A stretch of 64,000 nucleotides of DNA from Spirochaetota bacterium (GTDB taxonomy: Bacteria > Spirochaetota > Spirochaetia > Treponematales > UBA12059). The position numbers and the translations under genes are program-made. Each line of letters starts with the position of its first letter. Within the stretch, counting starts at the first letter, position 1. Below, piece after piece: positions 17,505 to 25,635 of this stretch. Below the pieces are notes generated by a model. That model searched no databases. It was not told the DNA's origin and worked only from the letters and a program-made list of their open reading frames with translations. The stretch spans positions 248,001-312,000 of the forward strand of contig JAKLDN010000002.1 in the NCBI GenBank assembly GCA_022703505.1, in the 5' to 3' direction.

Positions 17505-18671
17505 ATGGGAGATACGGAGAACACCGGGAGGGCGTCTGAACCCGCGGTGCGGAAGGCGGCTCGCGTGCTGATGTTCGGGGTAGCGGTGGCCCTGGCCCTG
17601 GGGCTCGGAGGCTGGGCCCTCCTGCGGTCCCGGAGCCCGGGGGTGCCGATGCCCGTACTGGGTGTCGACGGACGTCCAGTGCCGGGCTCGATCTCCGAGA
17701 AGATCTTCGTCGACATCGGAGGCGTCCGGCAGGGCATGTTCATCCGCTCCGCGGATCCCGCCAACCCGGTTCTCCTCTTCGTTCACGGGGGCCCGGGCAT
17801 GCCCGAGTACTTCCTGGACGAGCTGTACCCGACCGGCCTGGAGAGCCGCTTCACGGTCTGCTGGTGGGAGCAGAGGGGAGCCGGGCTCTCGTACTCCCCC
17901 GGGATGGATCCCGGGACCCTGACCGTGGACCGCCTGGTCTCGGACGTCCTGGAGGCGACCGACTACCTGCGCTCTCGGTTCGGGAAGGATAAGATCTACC
18001 TCCTGGGGCATTCCTGGGGCAGTTTCCTGGCGATCAAGGCCGCCGACCGGGCGCCGGAGAAATTCCTCGCCTACATCGGCGTCGCCCAGGTGGCGGACCA
18101 GACGGAATCCGAGAAGCGGGCCTACGCGTATATGCTGGACCGGTACATGGAGGCGGGGAACGAGAAGAAACTGCGGAAGCTCTGGAAGTACCCCATCCTC
18201 GAATCCGGGGAGGACGTTCTTCTGTCCTACATGGGCTCCCTTCTGCGGGACGAGACCATGCACGAGCTCGGCATCGGGACCACCCGTACGATGAAGTCCG
18301 TGATCACCGGGGTCTTCCTGCCGGTTTGGCGCAGCCGGGCCTACACCCTGCGGGAGAAGGCGGACATCTGGAAGGCCAAGGCTTTTCTGGCCCGATCCAC
18401 GGACCTTCGAAGCCGCCTCCTGACCGCCCGGCCGGAGGAGGAGATCCTGTCCCTGGACATCCCGGCGTATTTCCTGAGCGGGCGCCACGACCTCACGGTA
18501 TCCCGGGACCTCTCAAGGAGATACCTCGGGAAGCTGGCGGCGCCCGTGAAGGGCTTCTACACCCTCGAAGACTCGGCCCACAGCCCGATGTTCGAGGAAC
18601 CGAAGAAATTCCTGCGGATCCTGACCGAGGACGTCCTGGCCGGGACCGTCAACCTGGCGGACCGGGACTGA
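17505..18671 (+). CDS. Membrane-anchored alpha/beta hydrolase (S33 proline-iminopeptidase-like)
   Basis: A 388-residue protein with an N-terminal membrane helix (about 20-40, MFGVAVALALGLGGWALL), so the hydrolase domain faces the periplasm or outside. HGGPGMPEYF forms the oxyanion region, WWEQRGAGLS follows, and GHSWGS is the nucleophile elbow. Asp in SGRHD and His in SAHSP complete the triad. The pattern is that of peptidase family S33 and relatives, but the true substrate is unknown. GGAGGG precedes the ATG. Confidence 0.82.
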   Translation: MGDTENTGRASEPAVRKAARVLMFGVAVALALGLGGWALLRSRSPGVPMPVLGVDGRPVPGSISEKIFVDIGGVRQGMFIRSADPANPVLLFVHGGPGMPEYFLDELYPTGLESRFTVCWWEQRGAGLSYSPGMDPGTLTVDRLVSDVLEATDYLRSRFGKDKIYLLGHSWGSFLAIKAADRAPEKFLAYIGVAQVADQTESEKRAYAYMLDRYMEAGNEKKLRKLWKYPILESGEDVLLSYMGSLLRDETMHELGIGTTRTMKSVITGVFLPVWRSRAYTLREKADIWKAKAFLARSTDLRSRLLTARPEEEILSLDIPAYFLSGRHDLTVSRDLSRRYLGKLAAPVKGFYTLEDSAHSPMFEEPKKFLRILTEDVLAGTVNLADRD

Positions 18672-18707
18672 ACCGCCGGGGATCGACGAATCACAAGGAG
18701 ACGACAG

Positions 18708-19937
18708 ATGAGCAGGTTAAAGGACGAGAATCTTCACGAATCGGGCCGGCGGAAGATCGAATGGGTCAAGCCCCGGATGCCCGTGCTGAGCGGCCTGGCG
18801 AAGGAACTCGCCGGTACGTTCCGGGGCGTATCCGTGGCCATGTCCATCCACCTGGAGGCCAAGACCGCCTACCTGGCGGAGGTCCTGACGGGTCTGGGCG
18901 CCAAGGTGGCGATCACCGGATCCAATCCCCTGTCCACCCAGGACGACGTGGCCGCCGCCCTGGCCCGGACCGGGGCCGAGGTTTTCGCCTGGCACGGGAT
19001 CTCCCCGAAGGACCAGGAAGCCTGCATCGCCGAGGTCCTGGCCATCAACCCGGACCTGGTCCTGGACGACGGGGCCGACCTGACCGTGACCCTGGCCCGC
19101 CGGGGCGGGGCGTCCCGGGTCCGGGCCATCACCGAGGAGACCACCACGGGGCTTCAGCGGCTCCGGGCCCTGGCCCGGGAGGGGAAACTCCCCGCCCCGG
19201 TCCTCGCCGTGAACGACGCCCAGTCCAAGAGCCTTTTCGACAACCGCTACGGTACCGGGCAGTCCAGCTGGGACGGGATCATGCGGACCACGAACCTGAC
19301 GGTCTGCGGGAAGACCGTGGTGGTGGCGGGCTTCGGCTGGTGCGGCCGAGGTCTGGCGCTCCGAGCCCGGGGCCTGGGGGCCAACGTCGTCGTCACCGAG
19401 GTGGATCCGATCAAGGCCATGGAGGCCCACTTCGACGGCTTCCAGGTCCTGCCTATGGAGAAGGCCGCCGTCCTGGGGGACATCTTCGTAACCGCCACGG
19501 GGAACACGAACATCGTCGACACCCGGCACTTCGGCCTATTGAAGGAAGGGTGCATCCTCTGCAACGCGGGCCACTTCGACGTGGAGGTCCAGATGCGGGA
19601 GCTCACCTCCTACGCCAAGGGTTTCCGTGAGGTACGGCCCAACGTCCGGGAGTACGAGCTTCCGACAGGCCGCAGGGTCTACGTACTGGGAGAGGGGCGC
19701 CTGGTGAACCTGGTCTGCGGGGACGGTCACCCCGCGGAGATCATGGACCTCTCCTTCTCCCTTCAGCTCCTGTGCCTGGCCTACGGCCTTAAGAACGGGG
19801 CGGGACTGGCCAAGACCGTGCATCCCGTGCCCGGCGAGGTGGACCGGCGCGTGGCCGCCTTGAAGCTGGCCGCAGCGGGCATCACCATCGACGTTCTGAC
19901 GAAAGAGCAGGAAGCCTACCTGGCGAGCTGGGACTGA
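18708..19937 (+). CDS. ahcY: Adenosylhomocysteinase
   Basis: A 409-residue S-adenosylhomocysteine hydrolase of the short archaeal/Thermotoga type. It has TGSNPLSTQDDVAAAL, the EETTTG motif, NDAQSKSLFDNRYG with the catalytic Lys, the NAD-binding GFGWCGRG loop and GHFDVEV. It converts S-adenosylhomocysteine to adenosine and homocysteine. AAGGAG precedes the ATG. Convergent with tcdA across a palindromic repeat that may end both transcripts. Confidence 0.95.
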   Translation: MSRLKDENLHESGRRKIEWVKPRMPVLSGLAKELAGTFRGVSVAMSIHLEAKTAYLAEVLTGLGAKVAITGSNPLSTQDDVAAALARTGAEVFAWHGISPKDQEACIAEVLAINPDLVLDDGADLTVTLARRGGASRVRAITEETTTGLQRLRALAREGKLPAPVLAVNDAQSKSLFDNRYGTGQSSWDGIMRTTNLTVCGKTVVVAGFGWCGRGLALRARGLGANVVVTEVDPIKAMEAHFDGFQVLPMEKAAVLGDIFVTATGNTNIVDTRHFGLLKEGCILCNAGHFDVEVQMRELTSYAKGFREVRPNVREYELPTGRRVYVLGEGRLVNLVCGDGHPAEIMDLSFSLQLLCLAYGLKNGAGLAKTVHPVPGEVDRRVAALKLAAAGITIDVLTKEQEAYLASWD

Positions 19938-19967
19938 TACTTCCCCTGGGGGCGCGGCAGGGCCGCC

Positions 19968-20008
19968 AGCAAGGTGTTGAACTGCTTCGAGTAATTCGAC
20001 AACCTGCT
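19968..20008. repeat. 'AACCTGCT' palindromic element overlapping the tcdA stop codon
   Basis: An imperfect stem-loop of about 17-bp arms (AGCAAGGTGTTGAA with TTCGACAACCTGCT). Its right edge contains the tcdA TAG stop. It is a diverged copy of the perfect element at 42415-42455, which does the same at the DeoR-family gene. Lying between convergent genes, it may act as a terminator. Confidence 0.6.
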
Positions 20009-20762
20009 AGACCCGGGGTTCGCCGAAGGGAAGACCCAGGATGGCCCGGACCGCGACGCTGGCCAGGATGTGGCCCGCCGCCTGGGGCACGAAGGGGCCG
20101 GAACCCTGGACCGCCCGGATCCGGATGCCGTCGGCGACGTCCCCGGGCCGGGACCCGTCCTCCGGGAGGGCGGGCGGCACGGGGGGCTCGTCCGACCAGA
20201 CCGCCGGAAAATCCCGTGTCACCCCGCGGCGCCGCAGGCGCTGGCGCAGCTTCTGGCCCAGGGGACAACCCCGGCTCTCCCAGATCGAGGACAGGCGCAG
20301 CCGCTCCGGGGCGATCCGGCCCGCGGTACCCAGGCAGGACGCGAAGGGCGCCTCCCGCGCGGCCAAGGCCGCGATGAGGTTGGTCTTGGGATTCAGGGTG
20401 TCGATGGCGTCCAGGTAGAAGTCGCAGCCTTCGAGGATCCGGTCCGCCGCCTCGGCCCCCCGGACCAGGGAGGCGAGGATCTCGACCCGGACCTCCGGGT
20501 TGATCCGGAGGGCCGCCTCCCGGAAGACCTCGGCCTTCGGCCGCCCCAGGTTTTCCCGGTAGGCGTAGGTGACCCGATTGAGGTTGGACTCCTGTAGGAC
20601 GTCGAAATCCACCACCTCAAGGTTCCCGATCCCCGCGCGCACCAGGTCCAGGGCGCAGGCGGACCCGACTCCCCCGAGGCCGAACACGCAGAGCCGGGCC
20701 CGGGCCAGGCGGTCGACGGCGGCGTCGCCGAGGAGGATGCGGGTGCGGTCCGTGAAGGGCAT
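20007..20762 (-). CDS. tcdA: tRNA threonylcarbamoyladenosine dehydratase (TcdA/CsdL, ThiF/E1-like)
   Basis: A 251-residue protein with the ThiF/E1 fold: RTRILLGDAAVDRL at the start, GLGGVGSACALDLVRAG as nucleotide-binding loop, VDFDVLQESNLNRV, then DAIDTLNPKTNLI. This order matches TcdA, which cyclises t6A to ct6A in tRNA with ATP. ATG 20762 is chosen over an ATG 19 codons upstream because homologues begin with this segment and a TATACT box lies 6 nt ahead of it. The stop codon is inside a palindromic repeat. Confidence 0.85.
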   Translation of the reverse strand: MPFTDRTRILLGDAAVDRLARARLCVFGLGGVGSACALDLVRAGIGNLEVVDFDVLQESNLNRVTYAYRENLGRPKAEVFREAALRINPEVRVEILASLVRGAEAADRILEGCDFYLDAIDTLNPKTNLIAALAAREAPFASCLGTAGRIAPERLRLSSIWESRGCPLGQKLRQRLRRRGVTRDFPAVWSDEPPVPPALPEDGSRPGDVADGIRIRAVQGSGPFVPQAAGHILASVAVRAILGLPFGEPRV

Positions 20763-20768
20763 GGGGAG

Positions 20769-20774
20769 AGTATA
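20769..20774 (-). promoter_or_regulatory. -10 element TATACT, 6 nt before tcdA ATG
   Basis: A perfect copy of the rex and tatD arrangement: TATACT, six nucleotides, ATG. It supports the shorter tcdA start and predicts a leaderless transcript. Confidence 0.6.
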
Positions 20775-20883
20775 CCGGAGTCGGGACGTCCGTTCCAGGC
20801 GGCCTGTCGTCCGATCCATGGACCGGACGGAGCAACCGTGCGATACTGGGAGTGCCCGCGATCCCGCAGGCCAGGAGGCCGTC

Positions 20884-21384
20884 GTGAACTTTGCCCTGAT
20901 GGTGATCGATCTCCAGAAAGCGTATTACCGGGGAGCCGCGAAGGAATCCATGGACACCGCGTGCGAATACATCAACGCGGTGCTTCCGCTGTTCCGAAAG
21001 CGCGGCAGCCCCGTCCTCTGGGTGCAGCACATGGACGAGGAGGACGGCGTCGTGCCCGGGAAGGAAGGGTTCGAATTGCTGGACGCCCTCAAGCCGGAGC
21101 CCGCCGAGCCTCGCATCCGCAAGGCGTACGGCAACTCCTTCAACAGGACCGACTGCGCCCGGATCCTGGCGGAAAGCCGCCCCGACCTCGTCGTGATGAC
21201 GGGCTACTGCGCCGAGCACTGCGTGCTCTCAACCTACCGGGGAGCCCAGGATCTGGATCTCCTTCCGGTGATCCTCCGCAACGGAATAGCCAGCGGCAGC
21301 CGGGAGAACAAGGCGTTCGTGGAGGGGATCAGCAACGTGATCACCTACGGTGTCCTGCGGAAGCTGCTGGAGAGCGCGAGCTAG
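20884..21384 (+). CDS. Isochorismatase-like cysteine hydrolase
   Basis: A 166-residue protein with the Asp-Lys-Cys triad of the family: Asp9 in VIDLQK, Lys80 in RIRKAYGN and Cys113 in CAEHCVL. The GTG start is fixed by AGGAGG 5 nt upstream. Family members hydrolyse isochorismate, nicotinamide, N-carbamoyl compounds or similar amides; the short length and neighbours do not identify the substrate. It is a single gene. Confidence 0.85.
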   Translation: MNFALMVIDLQKAYYRGAAKESMDTACEYINAVLPLFRKRGSPVLWVQHMDEEDGVVPGKEGFELLDALKPEPAEPRIRKAYGNSFNRTDCARILAESRPDLVVMTGYCAEHCVLSTYRGAQDLDLLPVILRNGIASGSRENKAFVEGISNVITYGVLRKLLESAS

Positions 21385-21427
21385 AACCGAACTGTGTCCG
21401 GTCGGCGGAGAACCGAGAACCGGGATC

Positions 21428-22009
21428 CTACCGGGGACGGAACAGGACTCCCGCGGTAATCGGGATGGCGATCGCGGCTGCCTCGCCGTACTCTCCGAAA
21501 AAGACCAGGACGGGGATCTCGAGACGGGCTTCCCAGGTCCGGCTGAATACATACCCCAGGCCCAGGTTGATCACGGTGCCGGAGGCGAAGTAGCCGTTGC
21601 CCTCCGTGTAGTCCGTGGTGCGGTTGTAGTTCTCCCAGGAGTAGCTCCCCGCGAAGACCCCCGTGCCCGCGACCTGGTACCAGCCCGGCACACCCGCCTC
21701 GTAGTTGAAGAGCCAGTCGGCCCGGACGGCTACGATGATCAGTGTCTCGGAATAGTCGAAGGTGTTGGCCCCCTCCGTATAGGTTTCCCAGTAGGGGCCG
21801 TAGAAGATGTCCGCCGCGATCTCCCCGATTCCCCCGGGGCCCGGGAACCGGTATACGGCCCCGACTCCCGCGGCCAGTCCGATGTCGATCACGTCCAAGC
21901 CGGCGCTGATCCGCGCCAGGAAGCCCTCATCCGATTCCTGCGCCCCGACGGGTGTCAGGAGTGCCGCGAATGCCAGAGAAAGGGCGGCTAATCGGTACGC
22001 TCTTTTCAT
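21428..22009 (-). CDS. Small outer-membrane beta-barrel-like protein
   Basis: A 193-residue protein with a cleavable signal peptide (about 1-22, ending VGAQ). The mature part is rich in alternating aromatic and hydrophobic residues (ADIFYGPYWETYTEG, GWYQVAGTGVFAGSYSW) and closes with a strand-like C-terminus ending LFRPR. ATG 22009 is preferred over a GTG 9 nt earlier because GGGAGG lies 8 nt before it. The function is unknown. Spirochaetes have similar small barrels, but no homologue was identified with certainty. Confidence 0.65.
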   Translation of the reverse strand: MKRAYRLAALSLAFAALLTPVGAQESDEGFLARISAGLDVIDIGLAAGVGAVYRFPGPGGIGEIAADIFYGPYWETYTEGANTFDYSETLIIVAVRADWLFNYEAGVPGWYQVAGTGVFAGSYSWENYNRTTDYTEGNGYFASGTVINLGLGYVFSRTWEARLEIPVLVFFGEYGEAAAIAIPITAGVLFRPR

Positions 22010-22042
22010 GCCGTTCACCTCCCGGGCGGAATCCTGGTTTTA

Positions 22043-22048
22043 ATTGTA
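22043..22048 (-). promoter_or_regulatory. -10 element TACAAT for the barrel-like protein gene
   Basis: A good -10 hexamer 33 nt upstream of the start, in a locally AT-rich stretch. The -35 region (TGTCCC) is weak. Confidence 0.35.
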
Positions 22049-22128
22049 GTACGGGTCGGGCGTGGGGGACAGGACTTGCCGTGTCGAGGTTGGCACGGTG
22101 CCGAGGGATGGGCGGTGGGGTTCGTGTC

Positions 22129-22219
22129 AGGTGAACTTCATATAATCGACGTACGGCCGCAAGTATGCGAAGTTCACCTAATCAGCAGGGGGCGTGTAGT
22201 ATGCGAAGTTCGCCTATCG
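22129..22219. repeat. Three copies of a GAAGTTC(A/G)CCT motif, one inverted
   Basis: AGGTGAACTTC (22129-22139) pairs with GAAGTTCACCT (22169-22179); a direct copy TATGCGAAGTTCGCCT follows 36 nt later. The 91-bp block lies just after the tatD stop and upstream of the barrel gene. It could be a terminator-like hairpin or a set of operator sites. Confidence 0.5.
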
Positions 22220-22235
22220 GAGCACAGCTCCCGCC

Positions 22236-22994
22236 TTACCCGAACACCGTCTCGAAGGCTCTCGCGGCGGACTCCTCCATCGCCTCGGGGCTGATCCCCC
22301 GAAGTCGGGCGGCCTCGTCCCGCACGAGGGCCAGGTGCTCGAGGGTGCAGAACTCCGCACCCCGGGGGGGCTGCCAAGGGGCGTCGGTCTCCAGGAGCAC
22401 CCGGTCCGCGGGCAGGAGGGCGCAGGACTCTCGGGCCTTGCGGTTTCCGTTCAGGACGGGGGCTCCGAAGGAGAAGTAGGCCGGCACGCCCTTGGCCAAC
22501 AGGGATCTCGCTTCCGCGAGAGGCCCGGACCAGGAGTGGAGGAGGGCCGCGGGGATCCGTTTGAGACGGGGGGCGTACTCGAAGACCAGGTCCAGGGCGC
22601 GGCGGACGTGGAGCACCAGGGGCAGGCCGTACCGCTCCGCCAGGCCCAGCTGGTACTCGAAGGCCGAGCGCTGGGCGGCCAGGTTCTCGGGGTTCCGCAC
22701 CCGCTCGGGGCGGTCCCCGAAGAAGTCGAAGCCCGCCTCCCCGATCGCCTCGATCCGGCCGTCCCGGGCCTCCTCGGCCAGGCGGTCCGCCCAGGTCCAG
22801 ATCGTCCACTGGGGGTGGATCCCGAAGGAGAGCCGGAGGTCGAGGCCCGAGTCCCGGAGAGCCCGGGCTGCGTCCAGTTCGGGCCCCGAGTGGGCGGCGG
22901 AGCAGGCCCGGTACCCGCCCGCCCGGAAACGTTCCGGGAAGCCGGGGTCCCGCTCGGCCAGCTCGGGGGCGTGAATGTGCGCATCGCGGAGCAT
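22236..22994 (-). CDS. TatD family metal-dependent hydrolase
   Basis: A 252-residue TIM-barrel hydrolase. Metal ligands of the TatD family are visible: His6 and His8 (HIH), Glu86 in IGEAGFDFF, His129, His153 and Asp204 in LETDAPW. TatD proteins act as DNases or proofreading deacylases. Starts at ATG only 6 nt after TATACT and lacks a Shine-Dalgarno sequence. Confidence 0.88.
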   Translation of the reverse strand: MLRDAHIHAPELAERDPGFPERFRAGGYRACSAAHSGPELDAARALRDSGLDLRLSFGIHPQWTIWTWADRLAEEARDGRIEAIGEAGFDFFGDRPERVRNPENLAAQRSAFEYQLGLAERYGLPLVLHVRRALDLVFEYAPRLKRIPAALLHSWSGPLAEARSLLAKGVPAYFSFGAPVLNGNRKARESCALLPADRVLLETDAPWQPPRGAEFCTLEHLALVRDEAARLRGISPEAMEESAARAFETVFG

Positions 22995-23000
22995 GGTGAC

Positions 23001-23006
23001 AGTATA
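23001..23006 (-). promoter_or_regulatory. -10 element TATACT, 6 nt before tatD ATG
   Basis: Same hexamer and spacing as at rex and tcdA, predicting a leaderless mRNA. Confidence 0.6.
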
Positions 23007-23035
23007 GCGACCCGCGGGCCAGTAGAAGAAGATTT

Positions 23036-23163
23036 GAACGATGAATCAGACAGGATGAACAAGATGAAGAGCGGATGGACAGGATTCATGTTTGGGGGTC
23101 GCCATCTCCCAAATTTTTATCTTGTCCATCGTTTCTTAATCCTGTCCATCCTGTCTATATTTT
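23036..23163. repeat. Dispersed 'acaggatgaacaagat' repeat, inverted pair
   Basis: Left arm of GACAGGATGAACAAGATG and GGATGGACAGGATT units; right arm with the complementary CTTGTCCATC and ATCCTGTCCATCCTGTC units. It separates tatD from the CoA-transferase gene. Confidence 0.7.
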
Positions 23164-23177
23164 GGTTCCAAGCTTTA

Positions 23178-24488
23178 TTACAAATACCCCAGCTTACGCG
23201 CCTGGGCCGTGAGCTCCTCCCGGAAGCGCGGGTCCGCCACGGCGATGAGCTCCCCTGTCCGCTCCCGGACCGTGCGGCCCCGGAGCCGGGCGATCCCGTG
23301 CTCGGTGACGATGTGGTCCACGAAGGACCGGTGCAGGGTCACGGCGGTCCCCTCCGGCAAGGTCGGGACGATGGTGCTCACGGCCCCGCCCTTGGCGGTG
23401 GCGTAGCAGGCGATGATGGACTTCCCCAGGCCGTCGAAGCCCGCCACCGCGCCCTGAGCCGTGTCGGACTGCCCTCCGGTCCCCGAGTACTGCTGGGTTC
23501 CCAGGGACTCGCTGGCCACCTGGCCCGTGAAGTCCACCATGAGGCAGGTGTTGATGGAGACCATCCGGGAGTTTTGGGCCACCACGGCGGGGTCGTTGAC
23601 CCAGCGGCCCCGGCGGAACTCCACGGCCACGTTGTCGTTCAGCCAGTCGTAGAGGGCCCGGGAGCCCATGGCGAAGGTGCACACGAACTTGTCCTTGAAC
23701 AGGGACTTCCGCTTGTTCGTGATCACCCCCATCTCGTAGAGCTCCATCATGGAATCCACCATCATCTCCGTGTGCACCCCCAGGTCCTTCTTGCCCCGGA
23801 GAGCCAGGGCCGCGGCGTTCGGGATGCCCCCGATCCCCAGCTGGATCGTGGACCCGTCCTCCACGAGGTCCGCTATGTACCCGCCGATGGACAGGTCCGT
23901 CTCCGTGGGTTGGGGGGCGGGGAGGGCGGGGACCTCCTGGTCGTGTTCCACGAAGTACGTGGCGTCCGTCACCCGCAGGTGGGTATCTCCCAGGGTCCGG
24001 GGGAGGCGGGGGTTCACCTCCAGGATGACCGCGGAGGCCGCCTCCAGGATGTCCTTCTCGTAGGTGATCCCCAGGGAGAGGGATACGAAGCCGTTGCGGT
24101 CCGGGGGGGTGCAGGTCCCGATGAAGACGTCGGGCCTCCGGGCGTGGATCCGGTCCGTGGCGGCCCGGTGCAGCATGTTCGGGACGAAGGTGACCGTGCC
24201 GGTCCCCCGCTTCAGGGCCTCCCGGGATCCCGGGGCGTGGAACCAGCTGGCCAGCTCGAAATGACCCTTCATCTCGGGCTTGGCATAGAAGTCGTAGGGT
24301 TTCAGGGTCAGGACCGAGAAGACCCGTACGTCCGTCACCCGGTCCGCGATCGTATGCAGCCTGGACATGGTGCCCTGGGGCTCCGAGGCGCACTGGGCCA
24401 CGACCACGTCGTCCCCGCTCTTGATCACCCGGATGGCCTCGTCGATCGACACGAGGCGCTTGCGGTATTCTTCCTTCCAGTCGCTCAT
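23178..24488 (-). CDS. Acetyl-CoA hydrolase/transferase family protein (4-hydroxybutyrate/butyrate CoA-transferase-like)
   Basis: A 436-residue CoA-transferase. GIGGIPNAA near 218-226 binds CoA and Glu241 in LGVHTEMM is the likely thioester-forming residue. QQYSGTGGQSD and GGAVSTIVP are also typical. The family moves CoA between acetyl-CoA and 4-hydroxybutyrate, butyrate or propionate; which one is unclear. It lies 61 bp downstream of a KAS III-like gene and probably shares its transcript, pointing to acyl-CoA metabolism. GGGAGG precedes the ATG. Confidence 0.88.
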   Translation of the reverse strand: MSDWKEEYRKRLVSIDEAIRVIKSGDDVVVAQCASEPQGTMSRLHTIADRVTDVRVFSVLTLKPYDFYAKPEMKGHFELASWFHAPGSREALKRGTGTVTFVPNMLHRAATDRIHARRPDVFIGTCTPPDRNGFVSLSLGITYEKDILEAASAVILEVNPRLPRTLGDTHLRVTDATYFVEHDQEVPALPAPQPTETDLSIGGYIADLVEDGSTIQLGIGGIPNAAALALRGKKDLGVHTEMMVDSMMELYEMGVITNKRKSLFKDKFVCTFAMGSRALYDWLNDNVAVEFRRGRWVNDPAVVAQNSRMVSINTCLMVDFTGQVASESLGTQQYSGTGGQSDTAQGAVAGFDGLGKSIIACYATAKGGAVSTIVPTLPEGTAVTLHRSFVDHIVTEHGIARLRGRTVRERTGELIAVADPRFREELTAQARKLGYL

Positions 24489-24549
24489 GGTTCCTCCCGA
24501 TCCGCGGGGCCTTGTCCGCCTCCGCGTTCGATTCTCAGCTCCGTATCCC

Positions 24550-25560
24550 TCAGTACACGAACAGGTTGGATCCCACCGCGAACCCGGCCCCCGAGGCGAC
24601 CAGGCACACGAGGTCGCCCCGCCGGATCCGGCCCTCCTTGACCGCGTGGTGGAGGGCCATGGGCACGCAGCCGGAGCCCGTGTACCCGTAGCGGTCCATC
24701 ACGCAGGTGGTCCTCTCCATCGGGAGTCCGAGGATGCCCATGACCTCCTCGATGACGCTCCGGTTGATCTGGGTGAAGATCACGTGGTCCAGGTCCTCGA
24801 TCGTCTTCCCCGCCTTCTCCAGGGTCGAGCGTACCAGGGGGGGCCAGAGCTTGACGTTGCGGTCCCCCGGCAGCTTCTGGAGGAGCTCCAGGCCGTACTG
24901 CCCGGCCTCCAGGAGCTCCCGGGTCACGGGCTTCCGGGTTCCCCCGGCGTAGACCCCGATGAAGTTCCACTGGGTGCCGTCGGTCCTTTGGCGGCCCGTG
25001 ACGTAGCCGGAAAGATCGTCGTCGGAAACCCGCTCCAGGACCGCGGCCCCCGCCCCGTCCGCGAAGATGGACCACCCGAAGGCGTCTCCGGGCCGGATGT
25101 GGGCGGGCATGTCGTAGACCCCTGCGACCACGGCGTAGCGGAGGCCGGGCTCCGTAGCCAGGACCCGGGCGGCCTGGTCCAGGGCTATGGTGAAGGAGGC
25201 GCAGGAGGCTCCCACGTCGTAGGCCCCCGCGTCCGTCTCACCGCACTGCAGACGTCCCTGGACCAGGATGGCGGTGGCGGGGCTCACGTACTCCGGGGTG
25301 TCCGTGCCCACGACGAATAATCCGACATCTTTGGGATCCACCCCGGCGTCCGCCAGGGCCGCCCGGGCGGCCTTTTCCGCGAAGTCTGCGGTGGTCTCCG
25401 ACATGCCCCGCAGGCGGGCGATGTGCCTTGAGCGGATGCCGAGCTTCTCCTCGTGCTTGGCCGCGTCGAACTCGATCCCCGCCAGCTTCATGAGCTCCCT
25501 GTTGTCTATGGGCTCGCCGGGGGCGTAGACGCCCGTGCCGATGATCCTGGCTTTAGCCAT
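24550..25560 (-). CDS. KAS III-like (thiolase-fold) protein lacking the usual His/Asn
   Basis: A 336-residue protein of the FabH/HMG-CoA-synthase fold. The nucleophile is kept (Cys120 in DVGASCASF). The position of the FabH HQAN motif reads FTQIN (Thr263), and the YGNT motif reads YGYT (Tyr292). The decarboxylating His/Asn pair therefore seems absent. It may transfer or hydrolyse acyl groups or perform non-decarboxylative condensation; it is unlikely to be the housekeeping FabH. It has AGGAGG upstream and sits between a TetR-type regulator and a CoA-transferase in one direction. Confidence 0.75.
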   Translation of the reverse strand: MAKARIIGTGVYAPGEPIDNRELMKLAGIEFDAAKHEEKLGIRSRHIARLRGMSETTADFAEKAARAALADAGVDPKDVGLFVVGTDTPEYVSPATAILVQGRLQCGETDAGAYDVGASCASFTIALDQAARVLATEPGLRYAVVAGVYDMPAHIRPGDAFGWSIFADGAGAAVLERVSDDDLSGYVTGRQRTDGTQWNFIGVYAGGTRKPVTRELLEAGQYGLELLQKLPGDRNVKLWPPLVRSTLEKAGKTIEDLDHVIFTQINRSVIEEVMGILGLPMERTTCVMDRYGYTGSGCVPMALHHAVKEGRIRRGDLVCLVASGAGFAVGSNLFVY

Positions 25561-25635
25561 ATCCGCCTCCTGGTCATAAGCCCGCCGGCGGAAACCGCCG
25601 TCCGGCGCCGTGAAGTCCCCGCGGAGCCTCCGGCC

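Noticed and set aside
18672-18707. SAH riboswitch upstream of ahcY
   Set aside because: The gap to the preceding gene is only 36 bp, mostly the ribosome site, too short for the riboswitch.
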